Source: Paraburkholderia fungorum (GTDB lineage Bacteria > Pseudomonadota > Gammaproteobacteria > Burkholderiales > Burkholderiaceae). Taken from it: a stretch of 64,000 bases of DNA. The position numbers were made by a program, and so were the translations under genes. Within the stretch, counting starts at the first letter, position 1; every line of letters begins with the position of its first letter. The DNA is taken from positions 1-64,000 of the forward strand of contig NZ_CADFGE010000003.1 of assembly GCF_902833645.1 (NCBI RefSeq), read 5' to 3'. Below the pieces are notes generated by a model. The model did not search any database. It was not told the DNA's origin and worked only from the letters and a program-made list of their open reading frames with translations. Shown piece after piece: positions 62,975 through 64,000 of this stretch.

Positions 62975-64000
62975 CTACGCCGCTATTTCGAAGAGTGCCG
63001 CAGCGCCCATGCCGCCGCCGACGCACATCGTTACGACGAGATAGCGCACGCCGCGCCGCCGCGCTTCAAGCAAGCCGTGCATCGTCATACGGGTGCCGGA
63101 CATCCCGAACGGATGGCCAACCGAGATCGCACCGCCATTCACGTTCAGACGGTCCGCCGGAATATGCAGTTGATCGCGGCAGTAGATCACCTGGCACGCG
63201 AACGCCTCATTCATCTCCCACAGCCCGATGTCATTCACCGTCAGCCGATGGCGCGCCAGTAGTTTCGGCACCGCGAGCGCCGGACCGATACCCATTTCGT
63301 CGGCTTCGCAGCCGGCGACAGCCATGCCGCGATACATGCCGAGCGGCGTCAAACCGCGCTGCTTCGCCGCCGCCGCGCTCATCACAACCACCGCCGCCGC
63401 GCCGTCGGACAGTTGCGATGCATTGCCCGCGGTAATGAATTCGCCCTGCGCGACCGCCTCGCCGCCGCTCCAGACCGGCTTGAGCGCCGCCAGACTGGCC
63501 GCGCTGGTATCGGCACGATTGCATTCGTCGCGGCTCGCCCGCACGGCTTCGCTGCCGGCCGGCTTGCCTTCCTTGTCGAACAGCGCGCGCTGCGCGTCGA
63601 GGGGCACGATCTCTTCGTCGAAGCGGCCCGCAGCCTGAGCCGTCGCCGTGCGCTGCTGACTCGTCAGCGCGTACTCGTCTTGCGCCTCACGTGAAATGCC
63701 GTACCGGCGCGAGACGATTTCCGCCGTTTCGATCATCGCCATATAGGCAGCCGGCTGATGCGCGAGCACCGCCTCGGAACGCGCGCGGTACGCATTCTTG
63801 TGCTTGTTCTGCGTGAGCGTGATCGACTCCACGCCGCCGGCCACCACGATTCGCGCATCGCCGCACAGGATGTTCTGTGCGGCGGTCGCGATGGTCATCA
63901 AGCCCGACGAGCACATCCGGTCCATCGCCATGCCCGGCACCGAAGCCGGCAAACCGGCCGCGGCCGCCGAGAGCCGGCCGATGTTGTAGCCCTGGCTTCC
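62975..64000 (-). CDS. Thiolase (acetyl-CoA acetyltransferase family), 5' end outside window
   Basis: The last 341 codons of a thiolase; the frame stays open to the window edge (reading [16 protein letters not shown] at the edge). About 50-60 N-terminal residues are missing. The nucleophilic cysteine is in [11 protein letters not shown], the histidine in [11 protein letters not shown], and the second cysteine in [27 protein letters not shown] is the usual NEAF motif. In this setting it may cleave a 3-oxoacyl-CoA from the side chain or rings of the substrate. It is the first visible gene of the thiolase-YCF48-RND-Rieske run on this strand. Confidence 0.92.
   Translation of the reverse strand, partial: GSQGYNIGRLSAAAAGLPASVPGMAMDRMCSSGLMTIATAAQNILCGDARIVVAGGVESITLTQNKHKNAYRARSEAVLAHQPAAYMAMIETAEIVSRRYGISREAQDEYALTSQQRTATAQAAGRFDEEIVPLDAQRALFDKEGKPAGSEAVRASRDECNRADTSAASLAALKPVWSGGEAVAQGEFITAGNASQLSDGAAAVVVMSAAAAKQRGLTPLGMYRGMAVAGCEADEMGIGPALAVPKLLARHRLTVNDIGLWEMNEAFACQVIYCRDQLHIPADRLNVNGGAISVGHPFGMSGTRMTMHGLLEARRRGVRYLVVTMCVGGGMGAAALFEIAA

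Overview
The window is high-GC DNA of Burkholderia sensu lato character, most likely Paraburkholderia. This is judged from protein similarity and gene content: a solo LuxR regulator, oxalate/formate transporters, a Wza/Wzb/Wzc-type exopolysaccharide locus, DUF1302/DUF1329 genes and a wide catabolic repertoire. No rRNA, tRNA, CRISPR array, prophage or transposase gene was recognised. One gene, a thiolase, runs off the right edge.

Layout. (1) 0.09-0.88 kb: a non-coding element with inverted-repeat ends; a second copy in the opposite orientation lies at 57.2-57.9 kb. (2) 1.0-14.3 kb: housekeeping and accessory genes. These are a chemoreceptor, a TRIC-type channel, an FtsI-like transpeptidase, a diguanylate cyclase, a candidate C-rich-loop small RNA, three tiny ORFs, an unknown 122-residue gene directly behind a perfect LexA box, two LysE-family exporters, a YigZ/IMPACT protein, a TonB-dependent receptor with a DUF2946 protein, and a lipoprotein. 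(3) 14.3-29.0 kb: thirteen minus-strand genes for a Wzx/Wzy-dependent exopolysaccharide. They cover the initiating transferase, Wza, Wzb, Wzc, WecB and WecC (making UDP-ManNAcA), flippase, three glycosyltransferases including a WecG-family enzyme, polymerase, a secreted lyase-like protein and an acetyltransferase. (4) 29.5-44.5 kb: an oxalate and small-carboxylate region. It holds two OFA-family antiporters (one with a 42-residue partner gene), formyl-CoA transferase, an FAH-family enzyme, an aldehyde dehydrogenase, a ketopantoate-reductase-like enzyme, an MHS-family symporter, two LysR regulators, one GntR regulator and a DUF3830 protein. Oxalyl-CoA decarboxylase is not in the window. (5) 45.1-64 kb: a catabolic island best explained as part of a steroid (or similar polycyclic) pathway.

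How the catabolic island may work. A ketosteroid isomerase with its catalytic residues, two short-chain dehydrogenases and a KshA-like Rieske oxygenase would act on the ring system. A meta-cleavage-product hydrolase of the HsaD/TesD/BphD class, a hydroxypentadienoate hydratase, a hydroxy-oxo-acid aldolase and an acylating aldehyde dehydrogenase would turn the released C5 or related dienoate into pyruvate and an acyl-CoA. The thiolase would serve CoA-dependent side-chain or ring breakdown. DUF1302 (outer-membrane barrel), DUF1329, a YCF48-like periplasmic propeller and an MMPL/RND protein form a candidate envelope system for a hydrophobic substrate. A divergent AraC/LuxR-solo pair is the obvious regulatory candidate. 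The 3-ketosteroid dehydrogenase, the flavin monooxygenase and the extradiol dioxygenase are not in the window, so the steroid assignment is an inference from the parts present.

Limits. Everything here was read by eye from sequence and remembered family features. No similarity search, membrane prediction or RNA folding was run. Starts were chosen from ATG position, visible Shine-Dalgarno sequences and family length.
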